Source: Bacteroidota bacterium (GTDB lineage Bacteria; Bacteroidota; Bacteroidia; Bacteroidales; Lentimicrobiaceae). Taken from it: DNA of 41,572 nucleotides. Each line of letters begins with the position of its first letter. Position 1 is the first letter of the stretch. The notes under the pieces were generated by a model. It searched no databases, was not told the DNA's origin, and saw nothing but the letters and a program-made list of their open reading frames with translations. The DNA lies in contig WSXX01000042.1 of NCBI GenBank assembly GCA_009773515.1, forward strand, positions 1 to 41,572, written 5' to 3'. The position numbers were made by a program, and so were the translations under genes. Positions 1 through 8,057 of the stretch are shown here, piece by piece.

Positions 1-1
1 A

Positions 2-1012
2 ACAATGACGCTGTACTATTTCCATCCCGATCATTTAGGTTCTTCTACTTTATTAACCGACAACCTTGGAAATCCGTACCAATTTTTCTTAAATTTGCCT
101 TTTGGGGAGACTATGGCTGAGCAAAAAGCAACCGGCACTTTTACCAACCCTTATCTTTTCAACGGCAAAGAGCTGGATGAGGAAACAGGCTTGTACTACT
201 ATGGTGCCAGGTATTACAACCCAAGGTACAGTTTGTGGCTGGGGGTGGATCCGATGGTGGAGAAATATACAGGAATAACTCCATATAATTATTGTGTGAA
301 TAATCCAGTCACGTTTTTAGATATTGACGGAAGGGATTTTGGAGTAAAAGTCAATCATAGAGATAAAGTAATAGTTGTTGTTGCTAATGTATATACATCC
401 AATAAGAAAGCATATAACCAGGCTTCACAAGCAGCGGGGAATTGGAACTCAAAGAAAACGAACATTAACGGCTACAATGTATCTTTTAAGGTGAATGTGA
501 TTAGTCCAAAGACTATTACAAATGATGAAGTTCAAAAATTTGCCCCAGATGTAAACTTTTATAAAAACAATGGGAAACTTCGATCTGGAAGGATGGAAAG
601 ATATAGGCAAATGCTTGGGTCAATTAATGCGATGAATTCAGCTAAGAATGATCCAATAGGTAATTCTTATTCTGGGAACATTAGTGTTTTAAATTCAGAA
701 AATGTTAAAGGTGAAAAATTTGTTGGAGGTCAAGTCGCAGATAATAAGTATGCAGATATGAATACTCATGAATCATATGGCGATATGGGTAGTTTTATTG
801 ATATCGTCACCCATGAATTTGGGCATTTTTTTGGTTTGAGTGATAAAGGTAAAGGACGATATTACAATGACGGTGGAATAATGGAATACACTGGTCTAAA
901 GCTAAATCCGATCAGTGATCGAGATGTTAGAAATGTTCTAAAATATGCACATGATTTCCTCACAGGAAAAACTACAAAAGGAAATGTTAAAATAATTGAA
1001 ATAATTGAATGA
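2..1012 (+). CDS. RHS-repeat core C-terminus with metzincin-type metalloprotease toxin tip (5' end outside window)
   Basis: This is the C-terminal part of an RHS/YD-repeat polymorphic toxin. The frame is open to the left edge, and the ATG at 5 is internal because the paralogous copy at 1702-2994 continues upstream of the same Met. Residues (counted from that ATG) 1-105 are the conserved RHS-associated core, with FNGKELDEETGLYYYGARYY and the W/LGVDP and PYNYC signatures. After the core comes a variable tip of about 225 residues. The tip has an extended zinc motif HEFGHFFGLSD (H270, E271, H274, G277, D280) and a downstream IME at 292-294 that fits a Met-turn. HExxHxxGxxD plus Met-turn defines metzincins in which Asp replaces the third His. 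RHS proteins normally form a shell that encloses the toxic tip. The target substrate is unknown. The next gene, 3 bp downstream, is the expected immunity gene and looks like a metalloproteinase inhibitor. I am confident in the RHS core and the zinc motif; toxin function is inferred. Confidence 0.9.
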   Translation, partial: TMTLYYFHPDHLGSSTLLTDNLGNPYQFFLNLPFGETMAEQKATGTFTNPYLFNGKELDEETGLYYYGARYYNPRYSLWLGVDPMVEKYTGITPYNYCVNNPVTFLDIDGRDFGVKVNHRDKVIVVVANVYTSNKKAYNQASQAAGNWNSKKTNINGYNVSFKVNVISPKTITNDEVQKFAPDVNFYKNNGKLRSGRMERYRQMLGSINAMNSAKNDPIGNSYSGNISVLNSENVKGEKFVGGQVADNKYADMNTHESYGDMGSFIDIVTHEFGHFFGLSDKGKGRYYNDGGIMEYTGLKLNPISDRDVRNVLKYAHDFLTGKTTKGNVKIIEIIE

Positions 1013-1015
1013 ATT

Positions 1016-1531
1016 ATGAAAACACTTATTTTACCTCTTTTTTTAACTTTTTTACTATTTGTTTCAGGCAATAAAACGGCATGCTCTTGTTCATGCATTG
1101 GAGATAACAGTGTAAAACAAGAAATCAAGAACTCTAATGAGGTTTTCTTAGGCGAGGTCGTAAATATTGACACAATCAAATTACACTTTCATGAAGGTAA
1201 TATATATTTTTTCAGACTTAAAGTTGACATTCGAGTGATTTCAATCTTTAAAGGTCGATTAAACTCAGGCTTTATTAGTGTTTACAGTGGAATTGGAGAT
1301 GGGGATTGTGGGTATAGTTTTCAATTGGGAAAAGAATACTTGATTTATGCCGATTTCAAAACACGTCATTTTAATTTTAGCAACAGCGTCCAAAAGTTCT
1401 TATACACCGATATCTGCAAACGTACCTGTGAATTAAATAATGAAGAGCTAAACGAAATTATGAAATATAGAAAGCCACGTAGTCCAAAGAAAAGAGCAAA
1501 GTGTTTAATTAATAAACCAGTTGATTATTGA
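1016..1531 (+). CDS. Secreted TIMP/NTR-like protein, candidate immunity protein to the upstream metalloprotease
   Basis: A 171-residue exported protein that starts 3 bp after the RHS toxin stop. Residues 1-22 form a hydrophobic signal ending in KTA, so the exported form would begin Cys-Ser-Cys (C23, C25; C27 follows). Animal TIMPs also begin with Cys-x-Cys, whose N-terminal amine and carbonyl chelate the catalytic zinc of metzincins. Other TIMP/NTR-like marks are VFLGEV (43-48), FKG (78-80), CGYSFQLGKEYLIYA (98-112) and the late cysteines C134 and C138. Bacterial TIMP-like proteins with an ACSC start and an FKG...CG...GKEYL core are a known domain family. The location behind an HExxHxxGxxD toxin suggests it is the cognate immunity protein. 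One reservation is that the -3 residue before C23 is Lys, so neither signal peptidase I nor a classical lipobox fits perfectly. If C23 were lipidated, its amine would be blocked and the animal mechanism could not apply. Confidence 0.82.
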   Translation: MKTLILPLFLTFLLFVSGNKTACSCSCIGDNSVKQEIKNSNEVFLGEVVNIDTIKLHFHEGNIYFFRLKVDIRVISIFKGRLNSGFISVYSGIGDGDCGYSFQLGKEYLIYADFKTRHFNFSNSVQKFLYTDICKRTCELNNEELNEIMKYRKPRSPKKRAKCLINKPVDY

Positions 1532-1701
1532 TATTAAACCTCAATAATAACTTAAGCCCAAGTTTAACTGCAATCTAAGTGACCAAGATGGTTAAAATTT
1601 TATCCAGTTCAATGGAATTTTATTCCGGCTCATCGTCTTTTAGGACGTACTAATTCGTTTACGATTCCCTCTAGCTAAGCAGAATTTGCAATTCCGCTTA
1701 A

Positions 1702-1803
1702 CAGAAAAAAAAATACAGCGAACTCCGTTACGACAGCTTCACCATTTACCCCAATGGATACATCACCATAAGCTCTGAGAACAGTTACACCAAACACTAT
1801 TAC
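1702..1803 (+). other. In-frame RHS core remnant upstream of the second RHS cassette
   Basis: Reading back from the ATG at 1804 in the same frame, codons stay open to a TAA at 1699-1701. They encode RHS-like sequence containing YSELRYDSFTIYPNGYI followed by SYTKHYY. The RHS homology therefore begins at about 1705 without a start codon of its own. The cassette looks like a displaced 3' fragment of an RHS gene rather than a complete gene. The 170 bp before it (1532-1701) contains no gene that I recognise. Confidence 0.7.
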
Positions 1804-2994
1804 ATGGGGGCGCAGCGTTTGGCCAGCAGGCCGGTATCGGGTGGTTCGGGTGGCTGGAAAGATGTTTCCAGTGCTGAGCTCACCGCATTAAAGCAGCGTC
1901 AGCAGGATGATCTCAAAGCCATGCTTGCACATTACGATTTCGATGAAATACACTACTCAACCGCTTTTGAAGTGGAAGAAGACAGCTTAAAAACAATGAC
2001 GCTGTACTATTTCCATCCTGATCATTTAGGTACTTCCACCTTATTAACTGACAACCTTGGCAATCCATACCAATTTTTCTTAAATTTGCCCTTTGGAGAG
2101 ACTATGGCAGAGCAAAAAGCAACCGACACTTATACCAACCCTTATTTGTTCAACGGCAAAGAGCTGGATGAGGAAACCGGGCTGTATTATTACGGTGCCA
2201 GGTACTATAACCCAAGGTATAGTTTGTGGCTGGGGGTGGATGCGATGGTGGAGAAGTATGCGGGGATAACACCTTATAATTATTGTTTAAACATGCCGAC
2301 AAGAATTATTGACCCTGATGGAAATGACTGGTTTGAGAATGAGTTGACAGGGGCAATTTATTATAATAATAATTTAGGAAAGAAGGATATTGGCAAAGGT
2401 GCCTTAGCAGGTGAAGGTTGGAAACATTTAGGTAATAATGAGATGTTTTCAAATGGCCAACCTTATTCGCAAAGTTGTGATGTATCACTTGTGTCAAAAA
2501 ATGGTGGTTCTATTTCATTTGACAAAAGTTCTAAAACGTATAATATGGAACTTTCTCTTAATGGAGACAAAGGAGAAAAATTTATGAACCAACAAGGATA
2601 TGAAAAATTGCCAACGCAATATGTTGAGTATTCTTTGACCAAAAAAGATAAATATCCGATGGGTCCAAATAGATTTATTGAGATTACTACAGGTAATGCG
2701 ACTCAGATAAATGAAAAATACGGTTATTTTGAGAAAGGTTCAGTTGGGTACTCTAAAAGTATGTTCGCAATGATTGGTGAGTTTAATCTAATACTTGGAA
2801 CTGAGCGGATCGACAGAAAAGCAGTAACATATTTCTCTGACAGTTGGGCAAAAGGCTTTGATTTTTTTTATAATATAACTGCTGGTATAACCGGATCACA
2901 TAATTATGTTAATAAAACGGTTCATGAATCTTGGAGCGCTTATCCAGAAAGCAATCCTCTTATTAATAAATTCAGAAATAATAGAACACAATGA
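1804..2994 (+). CDS. Orphan RHS core fragment with a second, unrecognised C-terminal tip
   Basis: A 396-residue frame from the first available ATG. Residues 1-64 continue RHS repeat sequence. Residues 65-161 repeat the core of the first copy, from MTLYYFHPDHLG through FNGKELDEETGLYYYGARYY to PYNYC. After that the sequence diverges completely, beginning at IIDPDGNDWF, the usual RHS junction. The tip of about 225 residues has no motif I can assign. It is rich in Gly, Asn, Lys and Tyr, with a Phe/Tyr/Trp-rich C-terminus and no HExxH. The following lipoprotein gene overlaps by 4 bp, matching a toxin-immunity pair. With no signal or N-terminal shell, this copy probably acts as a silent cassette that can recombine with the upstream full-length RHS gene through the shared core. 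It could also be a decaying duplicate. Translation from ATG 1804 is uncertain. Confidence 0.75.
   Translation: MGAQRLASRPVSGGSGGWKDVSSAELTALKQRQQDDLKAMLAHYDFDEIHYSTAFEVEEDSLKTMTLYYFHPDHLGTSTLLTDNLGNPYQFFLNLPFGETMAEQKATDTYTNPYLFNGKELDEETGLYYYGARYYNPRYSLWLGVDAMVEKYAGITPYNYCLNMPTRIIDPDGNDWFENELTGAIYYNNNLGKKDIGKGALAGEGWKHLGNNEMFSNGQPYSQSCDVSLVSKNGGSISFDKSSKTYNMELSLNGDKGEKFMNQQGYEKLPTQYVEYSLTKKDKYPMGPNRFIEITTGNATQINEKYGYFEKGSVGYSKSMFAMIGEFNLILGTERIDRKAVTYFSDSWAKGFDFFYNITAGITGSHNYVNKTVHESWSAYPESNPLINKFRNNRTQ
1991..2287 (+). repeat. Direct repeat of the RHS core (second copy of about 1-296)
   Basis: About 295 bp are nearly identical to the start of the window, offset by 1991 bp. Differences are mostly silent third-position changes. 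Similarity stops after the PYNYC codons (about 2287), where the two tips diverge. The repeats flank the first toxin tip and its immunity gene, a geometry that would allow recombination to delete or exchange the tip. Confidence 0.85.
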
Positions 2995-3617
2995 TGCCGA
3001 AATACGTCTTATCTTTTATTATTACTTTTTTGTTAGTGGCATGTGATTCAGGTGAACAGAATTACAACAGGCAAAGAAAAATTGAGTTTTATGCTAATCT
3101 CAGCGCAGTAAAGAAAAATGCATCCAGATATTATCGTATCGATGAGCTTTATGCACACTATCCGAAAGACATCACTTTTGATTCAATTGCAAATCACTTA
3201 CTCGCAATGTCATTTCAAGATATCAAAGATTATGTGGCAAAAAATGAGTATTCGTGTTTGATTCTGAAAGCTTCACCTCCTGTAAGTATTGATTCAACAA
3301 TTGATGACAGATATTTTTCGTTAAGCACTGGCTTTAAGGATGAAAACTATTGCATGGATTTTAATAATAATGGAATCAGGTCAGGTAAACTTCCCATTCC
3401 TGATCTTAGAGAATTGCTATATACCCAGCGTGATGAAAAACTGGTTTTTTCCAGGATTTTGTTCATAGAGGCAAGTTATGGTGATTATTGGAAAATGGAG
3501 AATAAAAGCTCACGGCCGGAATGTCTGGAGAGATGGAAAAATGGTTTTAGTCGCGGAATAGGCGTTTATAGAGATTCAACTGGTTGGAAGGAAATTTATT
3601 GGGTAATGTACTGGTAA
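2991..3617 (+). CDS. Putative immunity lipoprotein paired with the orphan RHS tip
   Basis: A 208-residue protein starting in an ATGA overlap with the preceding RHS cassette, which implies translational coupling. A second ATG at 2994 is equally possible. The N-terminus is a lipoprotein signal ending in LLVAC, with lipidation expected on Cys18 and a charged DSGEQN region after it. The rest has no family that I recognise. It contains an aromatic, charged C-terminal third (W..GFSRGIGVYRDSTGWKEIYW). A lipoprotein directly behind an RHS tip is most simply an immunity protein acting in the periplasm, by analogy with other RHS loci. No sequence motif supports a particular mechanism. Confidence 0.65.
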   Translation: MMPKYVLSFIITFLLVACDSGEQNYNRQRKIEFYANLSAVKKNASRYYRIDELYAHYPKDITFDSIANHLLAMSFQDIKDYVAKNEYSCLILKASPPVSIDSTIDDRYFSLSTGFKDENYCMDFNNNGIRSGKLPIPDLRELLYTQRDEKLVFSRILFIEASYGDYWKMENKSSRPECLERWKNGFSRGIGVYRDSTGWKEIYWVMYW

Positions 3618-3664
3618 TTCTTTTGGTTCGAGCAACCCAAAAGATAAATTGCTCTATATTTGCC

Positions 3665-3680
3665 ATTCGGTGAACCGAAT
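3665..3680. promoter_or_regulatory. Palindromic candidate operator upstream of the MNT/HEPN pair
   Basis: ATTCGGT-GA-ACCGAAT is a perfect 7-bp inverted repeat with a 2-bp spacer. Flanking bases extend the symmetry loosely (TTTGCC on the left, CCAAA on the right). It lies 43 bp before the MNT start codon and just upstream of a TAAATTTG element. This position suits repressor binding, as in autoregulated toxin-antitoxin operons. There is no T-run, so a terminator is unlikely. Confidence 0.45.
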
Positions 3681-3700
3681 CCAAATTCCAATAAGTTTCG

Positions 3701-3708
3701 TAAATTTG
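3701..3708 (+). promoter_or_regulatory. Candidate Bacteroidota -7 promoter element (TAAATTTG)
   Basis: It matches the TAnnTTTG consensus of the Bacteroidota primary sigma factor, 15 bp before the MNT start. I do not see a convincing TTTG -33 box at the usual spacing, so the call rests on the -7 element and its location. Confidence 0.4.
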
Positions 3709-3723
3709 TAAAAAAAGAAGAAC

Positions 3724-4029
3724 ATGCAAAGATTACTTATTGAGAATATCGACAAAATCAGAGCATTGTGTATCTCTCATAATGTGAAATCCTTGTTTGC
3801 ATTTGGTTCCGTATGTACTGACAAGTTCAATGAGGAAAGCGATATTGATTTGCTGATTTCTTTTAACCCTATGGAATTTGGGGAATATGCCGATACTTAC
3901 TTTCAAATTGCAGAGGAATTTGAAAGTATTTTAAATCGGCCAGTTGATTTGATCACCGACAAATCCTTATCCAATCCATATTTTATCGAATCTATCAACC
4001 AAACCAAGACTTTGATTTATGCAGCTTGA
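3724..4029 (+). CDS. mntA: MNT-type minimal nucleotidyltransferase (MntA-like antitoxin)
   Basis: A 101-residue minimal nucleotidyltransferase of the polymerase-beta superfamily. The signature GS-x10-DxD is present as FGSV (G28, S29) and DID (D40, D42). A third acidic residue, D75, lies in NRPVDLIT. In known MntA/HepT modules this protein AMPylates the HEPN ribonuclease partner on a tyrosine and so neutralises it. The downstream HEPN frame begins at 4019, overlapping this gene by 11 bp, which is typical of the pair. The gene is intact and of normal length. Because its partner carries a premature stop, MntA may now have no full-length target. Confidence 0.85.
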   Translation: MQRLLIENIDKIRALCISHNVKSLFAFGSVCTDKFNEESDIDLLISFNPMEFGEYADTYFQIAEEFESILNRPVDLITDKSLSNPYFIESINQTKTLIYAA

Positions 4030-4351
4030 AATCAAAAGATACCTTTTTGACATTCAATAATCGATAGTTTCGATTGAAAAGTATCCTGGAGAAAAGAGAG
4101 ATTTCAAAGTCTACATGGCAGACAAAATGTTGCGTCGCGCCATAGAAAGAGAATTTGAAATCATTGGAGAAGCAATGGGGCGCATTGAGAAACTCGACTC
4201 ATCGTTGGAAATTTCCAGTAAGAAACATATTATTAGCATGAGAAATCGGGTAATTCATGGTTATGACAAAATTGACAATGAGATTATCTGGGGTACCATC
4301 GTCAGGCACTTACCGACCCTAAAAAAGGAAATTGCAATCCTTATGAAATAA
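4019..4351 (+). pseudogene. hepT: HEPN-domain (HepT-like) toxin interrupted by an in-frame TAA
   Basis: From ATG 4019 the frame encodes MQLEIKRYLFDIQ, then a TAA at 4058-4060. It continues in the same frame with SIVSIEKYPGEKRDFKVY and MADKMLRRAIEREFEIIGEA. HepT proteins normally read straight through this segment, and CAA-TAA is one C-to-T change from CAA-CAA. The frame downstream keeps the catalytic RX4HXY motif (RNRVIHGY), including the tyrosine that MntA modifies. A shortened protein could start at ATG 4115 (78 residues), but it would lack the first helix. The likeliest reading is a recently inactivated toxin with its antitoxin still intact. Suppression of the stop or a sequencing error are alternatives. 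Confidence 0.75.
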
Positions 4352-4832
4352 AAACTATTGGTGACAATAATCACCATTGAATTTGCAATCCCTACCATTC
4401 CACCGGAAATATATTTTATTCCTCTTTCTGAGCCTGGGTACCATCCCTCTCTACCGGTGGTGCAGTCATCTTTGCTTAGCTCATATTCAATAAAACCTTT
4501 CCATCATTCTAAACGCAACAATGGCCTGAGGAATCTCCCGTTTAGATGCAAACTCTGGCTTTCTGAGTAAGATATTGGCAGATTGTTCATCGTATTATAA
4601 TTTTTTAGTAATTATTCGTCTTTTTTTCTGTTAACTTATTAATAAATTTATAATTTTGGGCTGTTTAAAAGCCTTAAAGTGGGGAGGCCTTATAAATCGG
4701 GGCAGTGATTTTCAGAATAGTGAACTTCTCTTTTACATAAACTGAACTCATTCAGAAATAATGCTTTTGCATTAAACACTGATAATTTCCCCTCTTGGCA
4801 GCGACATACATTTTGAAGAAAATTTTTGAATC
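4352..4832. other. Intergenic region, no gene recognised
   Basis: About 480 bp between the HEPN remnant and the first T9SS cargo gene. A 70-codon open frame (4358-4570) has GTG as its start and no recognisable composition or motif, so I do not call it. The A/T-rich second half holds a candidate promoter at 4627-4658. Confidence 0.5.
4627..4658 (+). promoter_or_regulatory. Candidate promoter for the 4833 gene
   Basis: TAATTTTG at 4651-4658 matches TAnnTTTG. A partial -33 box (TCTG, 4627-4630) lies 20 bp upstream. The leader to the ATG at 4833 would be about 170 nt. Confidence 0.35.
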
Positions 4833-7800
4833 ATGAAAATCAACACAGGTTTTAAAATTGCATTGAGCGCCATTGTGCTTACATGCATTTTTAGCATTTT
4901 ACCGTTCATTGAAACCAATGCTCAACAAGTAATTAACAGAGGTGCAGATGATCAGCACATTAAGGTTGATCTTATGGGGCATTCGTATTTTGCCAGAATG
5001 CTGATGGTAAGTGATTTCCAGAAACTTGATCAAGCCAAAGTGGTGGCTTCTGAAGAAACCGGGATTGTTTATATTTATCCTTACAGTGATGTATTTGATC
5101 AGATTGTTGCCAGCGTTAATGCTACTTTTTCAAGGGTTAAAAAGCTTGAAGCCGAAACAGATAAAAGTGGACAAACTCTGATTCTCACGAATCTGATTGC
5201 TGAACATGGCGAATGGCTTGAAGAATATGCACTTACAGGTCAACGGTCAACTGCAAATGATTCATGTCATAAATCCATGCCTTTTTGTACTGAATCTATC
5301 TATACTTTTCCGGCAGGAACAAACACGACCGCCCAGGTTGGCCCGAATTACGATTGTTTGACTACCAGACCAAATCCTGCCTGGTATCACTTAAAGATTG
5401 AAGATGCCGGTCCTATCGGAATATATATGTACAGTACACCTTCAAGGGATATTGACTTCTGCCTTTGGGGCCCTTTTACTGACCCGATCACACCTTGCCC
5501 CATGACCCCGACCAATGGCGGTCTAACCTTGAATAAGGTTGTTGACTGCAGCTATTCGCCCAACGCTACTGAAACAGCAAATATTCCAAACGGACAGCCG
5601 GGACAATACTACATTCTGGTAATCACAAATTACAGTAACCAACCCTGTAACATTACTTTTCAGCAAACCAGCGGCACAGGAACCACCGATTGTACCATTC
5701 TGCCTCCACCTGCAACCAGTAATTCACCGGTATGTATTGGAGGTAACATTCAGCTGAATGCAGCAAATGTGCCAGGCGCAGCTTATCAATGGAGTGGTCC
5801 GGATGGTTTTATCAGCGCTCAGCAAAACCCGTTAATTACCGGAGTTACCGCAGCAAACGCAGGTATTTACACACTCACCATTACCTATAACGGCATCACA
5901 AGTGAACCTACCAATACCGAAGTATTTGTTTATGATCCGCCAACAGCTACCATTTCTGGTACCACAAGCATCTGTGAAGGCGATTCTGCTTTAATCACCA
6001 TTGCAGCAACCAGCGTTGGGCCGTTCAGGGTTACAATGACCAACGGATTAGGAGGGATTCCGCAGGTAATTAACTTCTGGCAAACGCCCCATACATTCTG
6101 GGTGTATCCATCAGTAACTTCCACATTTACACTTACATCAGTTTCAAACAATGCATGTTCCGGTACCACATACGGGCAGGCTGTGGTTACGGTCAGACAA
6201 AAGCCGGTTCCTGATTTTTCAACCTCAAACCGATGTACACAGCAGCAAACACAGTTTACCGATAATTCAAGCGTTCCGGCAGGTGGCATTTCATCGTGGA
6301 ACTGGGACTTTGGAGATGGAGGAAATTCTATTATTCAAAACCCTTCTCACATTTATACAACTTCTGGTATGTATAATGTAAGCCTTGTTGTTGCCGGAGT
6401 CAATGGATGTGAAAATTCAACAGTCAAAGTTGTTGCCATTTCACCAACGCCGCAAACAAATGCAGGTCCTGATAAAACAATTCCATATGGCACCTATACA
6501 CAACTCGAGGGTGTGGTTACAGGAGGTTCGGGTACGCATACCTATCAGTGGCAACCTGCCGATAAGGTTGTAAATGCACTTATCCTAAATCCAAATACGG
6601 TTCAACTTGCTGATTTTGTTGATTATACTTTAACAGCAACTGATAGCGGCAACGGATGTATTTCATCTGATCAGGTTACTATTAACATCAGTGGAGGGCA
6701 ACTTCAAGGTATGATACAGGTTGACCATCCCGAAATATGTATTGGAGGCAGTACTTTTCTCGATGCGCGGATACAGGGAGGTTCATCAAATTATACCTAT
6801 ACATGGACATCAAATCCTCCGGACTTCATTTCAGACCTTGAAGATGTAACCGTAAACCCTACGGTAACCACTACCTACTTCTTGTCTGTTTTTGATGGAT
6901 TTAACACCATTCAGGCGCAAACACAGATCACCGTAAATCAATTGCCGTTTCCCAATGCTGGTGATAATGATACCATAGCCCACGGCACAAGCACAATACT
7001 TACATCACAGGTAACAGGAGGAACGGCACCTTACACATATCTGTGGAGCCCGGCTTCAAAAGTGGTTGCGCCTACAATGTGGGTAACACCAACCACCAAC
7101 CTATATACTTCACAGGGCTTTACCATGCAGGTAACCGATAGCAAGGGCTGTGTTTCAACAGGACAAACTCTTGTTACAGTTGAAGGCGGAGAACTTTCAG
7201 TAAATCCTGGAGCAGTTGACTCGGTTATTTGCCGCAACGAATCAACGATTATCAGAGCCTTACCCGGTGGTGGTTCAAACAATTATGTTTCCTACTCATG
7301 GACTTCTATGCCTCCGGGGTTTACATCAGCAGTAGCTGATATAACAGTTTCGCCAGTGACTACTACTACCTATAAGGTTATTGTAAATGACGGATATAAC
7401 ACTGTTGAAGGAGAGACCACGGTTATCGTTAATCAGCTTCCCGTTATCAATCTTGTTCCGGTAGATCCGAAGGTTACACCTATCAGTCCTACTGAAATAG
7501 GTGTCTGTGTTTACGATACCGTAACTATTGATGCCGGAAACGCAGGCGCAACTTATCTTTGGAACAATGGCGCTAATTCTCAGAGCATTGATGTGCTGTC
7601 GTCGGGAATTATAGGGGATATGAGGGAGTATCAGGTTGTGGTAACAAACCCGAATACCGGTTGTGAAAATAATTCAAATATTATCATACACTTTAAATTG
7701 GATTATTGTAGTTATGGCATTTCAGAAATGGAATCCGACAACAGGCTTTTGGTATACCCCAATCCTTCTGCCGATGGTACATTCAATTACACCATAAGCA

Positions 7801-7988
7801 GTCTCAAAGGCGAAACTATGCTTGAGGTCTTCTCCATCGATGGCCGTAAGGTAATGGAGGAGCATCTGATGTTGCTGCCCGATCAGAATAAAAATGCTGC
7901 ATTTACCCTCAACAGATCCTCCGGTATTTATCTGCTGAAGCTCACAAACAAAGATGCAATTATTTTGAAAAGAATTATTAACCAATAA
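4833..7988 (+). CDS. Large secreted multi-Ig/PKD protein with T9SS type A sorting domain
   Basis: A 1051-residue extracellular protein. Residues 1-30 are a signal peptide ending TNA|QQ. Residues about 145-285 form a Cys-containing beta-rich domain of the kind found N-terminally in Bacteroidota secreted proteins. An Ig-like module follows (about 290-365), then a PKD domain around residue 490 with the WDFGDGG signature. After these, alternating beta modules of about 80 residues repeat (TPQTNAGPDKTIPYGT-type and ICIGGSTFLDARIQGGSSNY-type) to about 870. The last 80 residues, from RLLVYPNPSADG, are a T9SS type A sorting domain ending IILKRIINQ, which directs secretion and surface anchoring. No catalytic domain is visible, so adhesion or a structural surface role is likely. 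The C-terminal 180 residues closely match those of the 10919 gene. Confidence 0.85.
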   Translation: MKINTGFKIALSAIVLTCIFSILPFIETNAQQVINRGADDQHIKVDLMGHSYFARMLMVSDFQKLDQAKVVASEETGIVYIYPYSDVFDQIVASVNATFSRVKKLEAETDKSGQTLILTNLIAEHGEWLEEYALTGQRSTANDSCHKSMPFCTESIYTFPAGTNTTAQVGPNYDCLTTRPNPAWYHLKIEDAGPIGIYMYSTPSRDIDFCLWGPFTDPITPCPMTPTNGGLTLNKVVDCSYSPNATETANIPNGQPGQYYILVITNYSNQPCNITFQQTSGTGTTDCTILPPPATSNSPVCIGGNIQLNAANVPGAAYQWSGPDGFISAQQNPLITGVTAANAGIYTLTITYNGITSEPTNTEVFVYDPPTATISGTTSICEGDSALITIAATSVGPFRVTMTNGLGGIPQVINFWQTPHTFWVYPSVTSTFTLTSVSNNACSGTTYGQAVVTVRQKPVPDFSTSNRCTQQQTQFTDNSSVPAGGISSWNWDFGDGGNSIIQNPSHIYTTSGMYNVSLVVAGVNGCENSTVKVVAISPTPQTNAGPDKTIPYGTYTQLEGVVTGGSGTHTYQWQPADKVVNALILNPNTVQLADFVDYTLTATDSGNGCISSDQVTINISGGQLQGMIQVDHPEICIGGSTFLDARIQGGSSNYTYTWTSNPPDFISDLEDVTVNPTVTTTYFLSVFDGFNTIQAQTQITVNQLPFPNAGDNDTIAHGTSTILTSQVTGGTAPYTYLWSPASKVVAPTMWVTPTTNLYTSQGFTMQVTDSKGCVSTGQTLVTVEGGELSVNPGAVDSVICRNESTIIRALPGGGSNNYVSYSWTSMPPGFTSAVADITVSPVTTTTYKVIVNDGYNTVEGETTVIVNQLPVINLVPVDPKVTPISPTEIGVCVYDTVTIDAGNAGATYLWNNGANSQSIDVLSSGIIGDMREYQVVVTNPNTGCENNSNIIIHFKLDYCSYGISEMESDNRLLVYPNPSADGTFNYTISSLKGETMLEVFSIDGRKVMEEHLMLLPDQNKNAAFTLNRSSGIYLLKLTNKDAIILKRIINQ

Positions 7989-7998
7989 TAAACCTTAA

Positions 7999-8036
7999 AC
8001 TGACGAAGATTGATTTAGTTAGATCAATCATCAGTT
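7999..8036 (+). other. Intergenic inverted repeat (RNA hairpin candidate)
   Basis: GATTGAT (8008-8014) and ATCAATC (8023-8029) are perfect complements around an 8-nt loop. AACTGA and TCAGTT extend the stem with a small internal loop. It lies in the 69-bp gap between two secreted-protein genes. There is no T-run, so this is more likely an mRNA-processing or attenuating hairpin than a classical terminator. Confidence 0.4.
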
Positions 8037-8057
8037 GGGATAATACAAACTGAATTG

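Noticed and set aside
4358-4570. 70-codon open frame downstream of the HEPN remnant
   Set aside because: GTG start, no motif, odd composition and no support from neighbours; probably chance.
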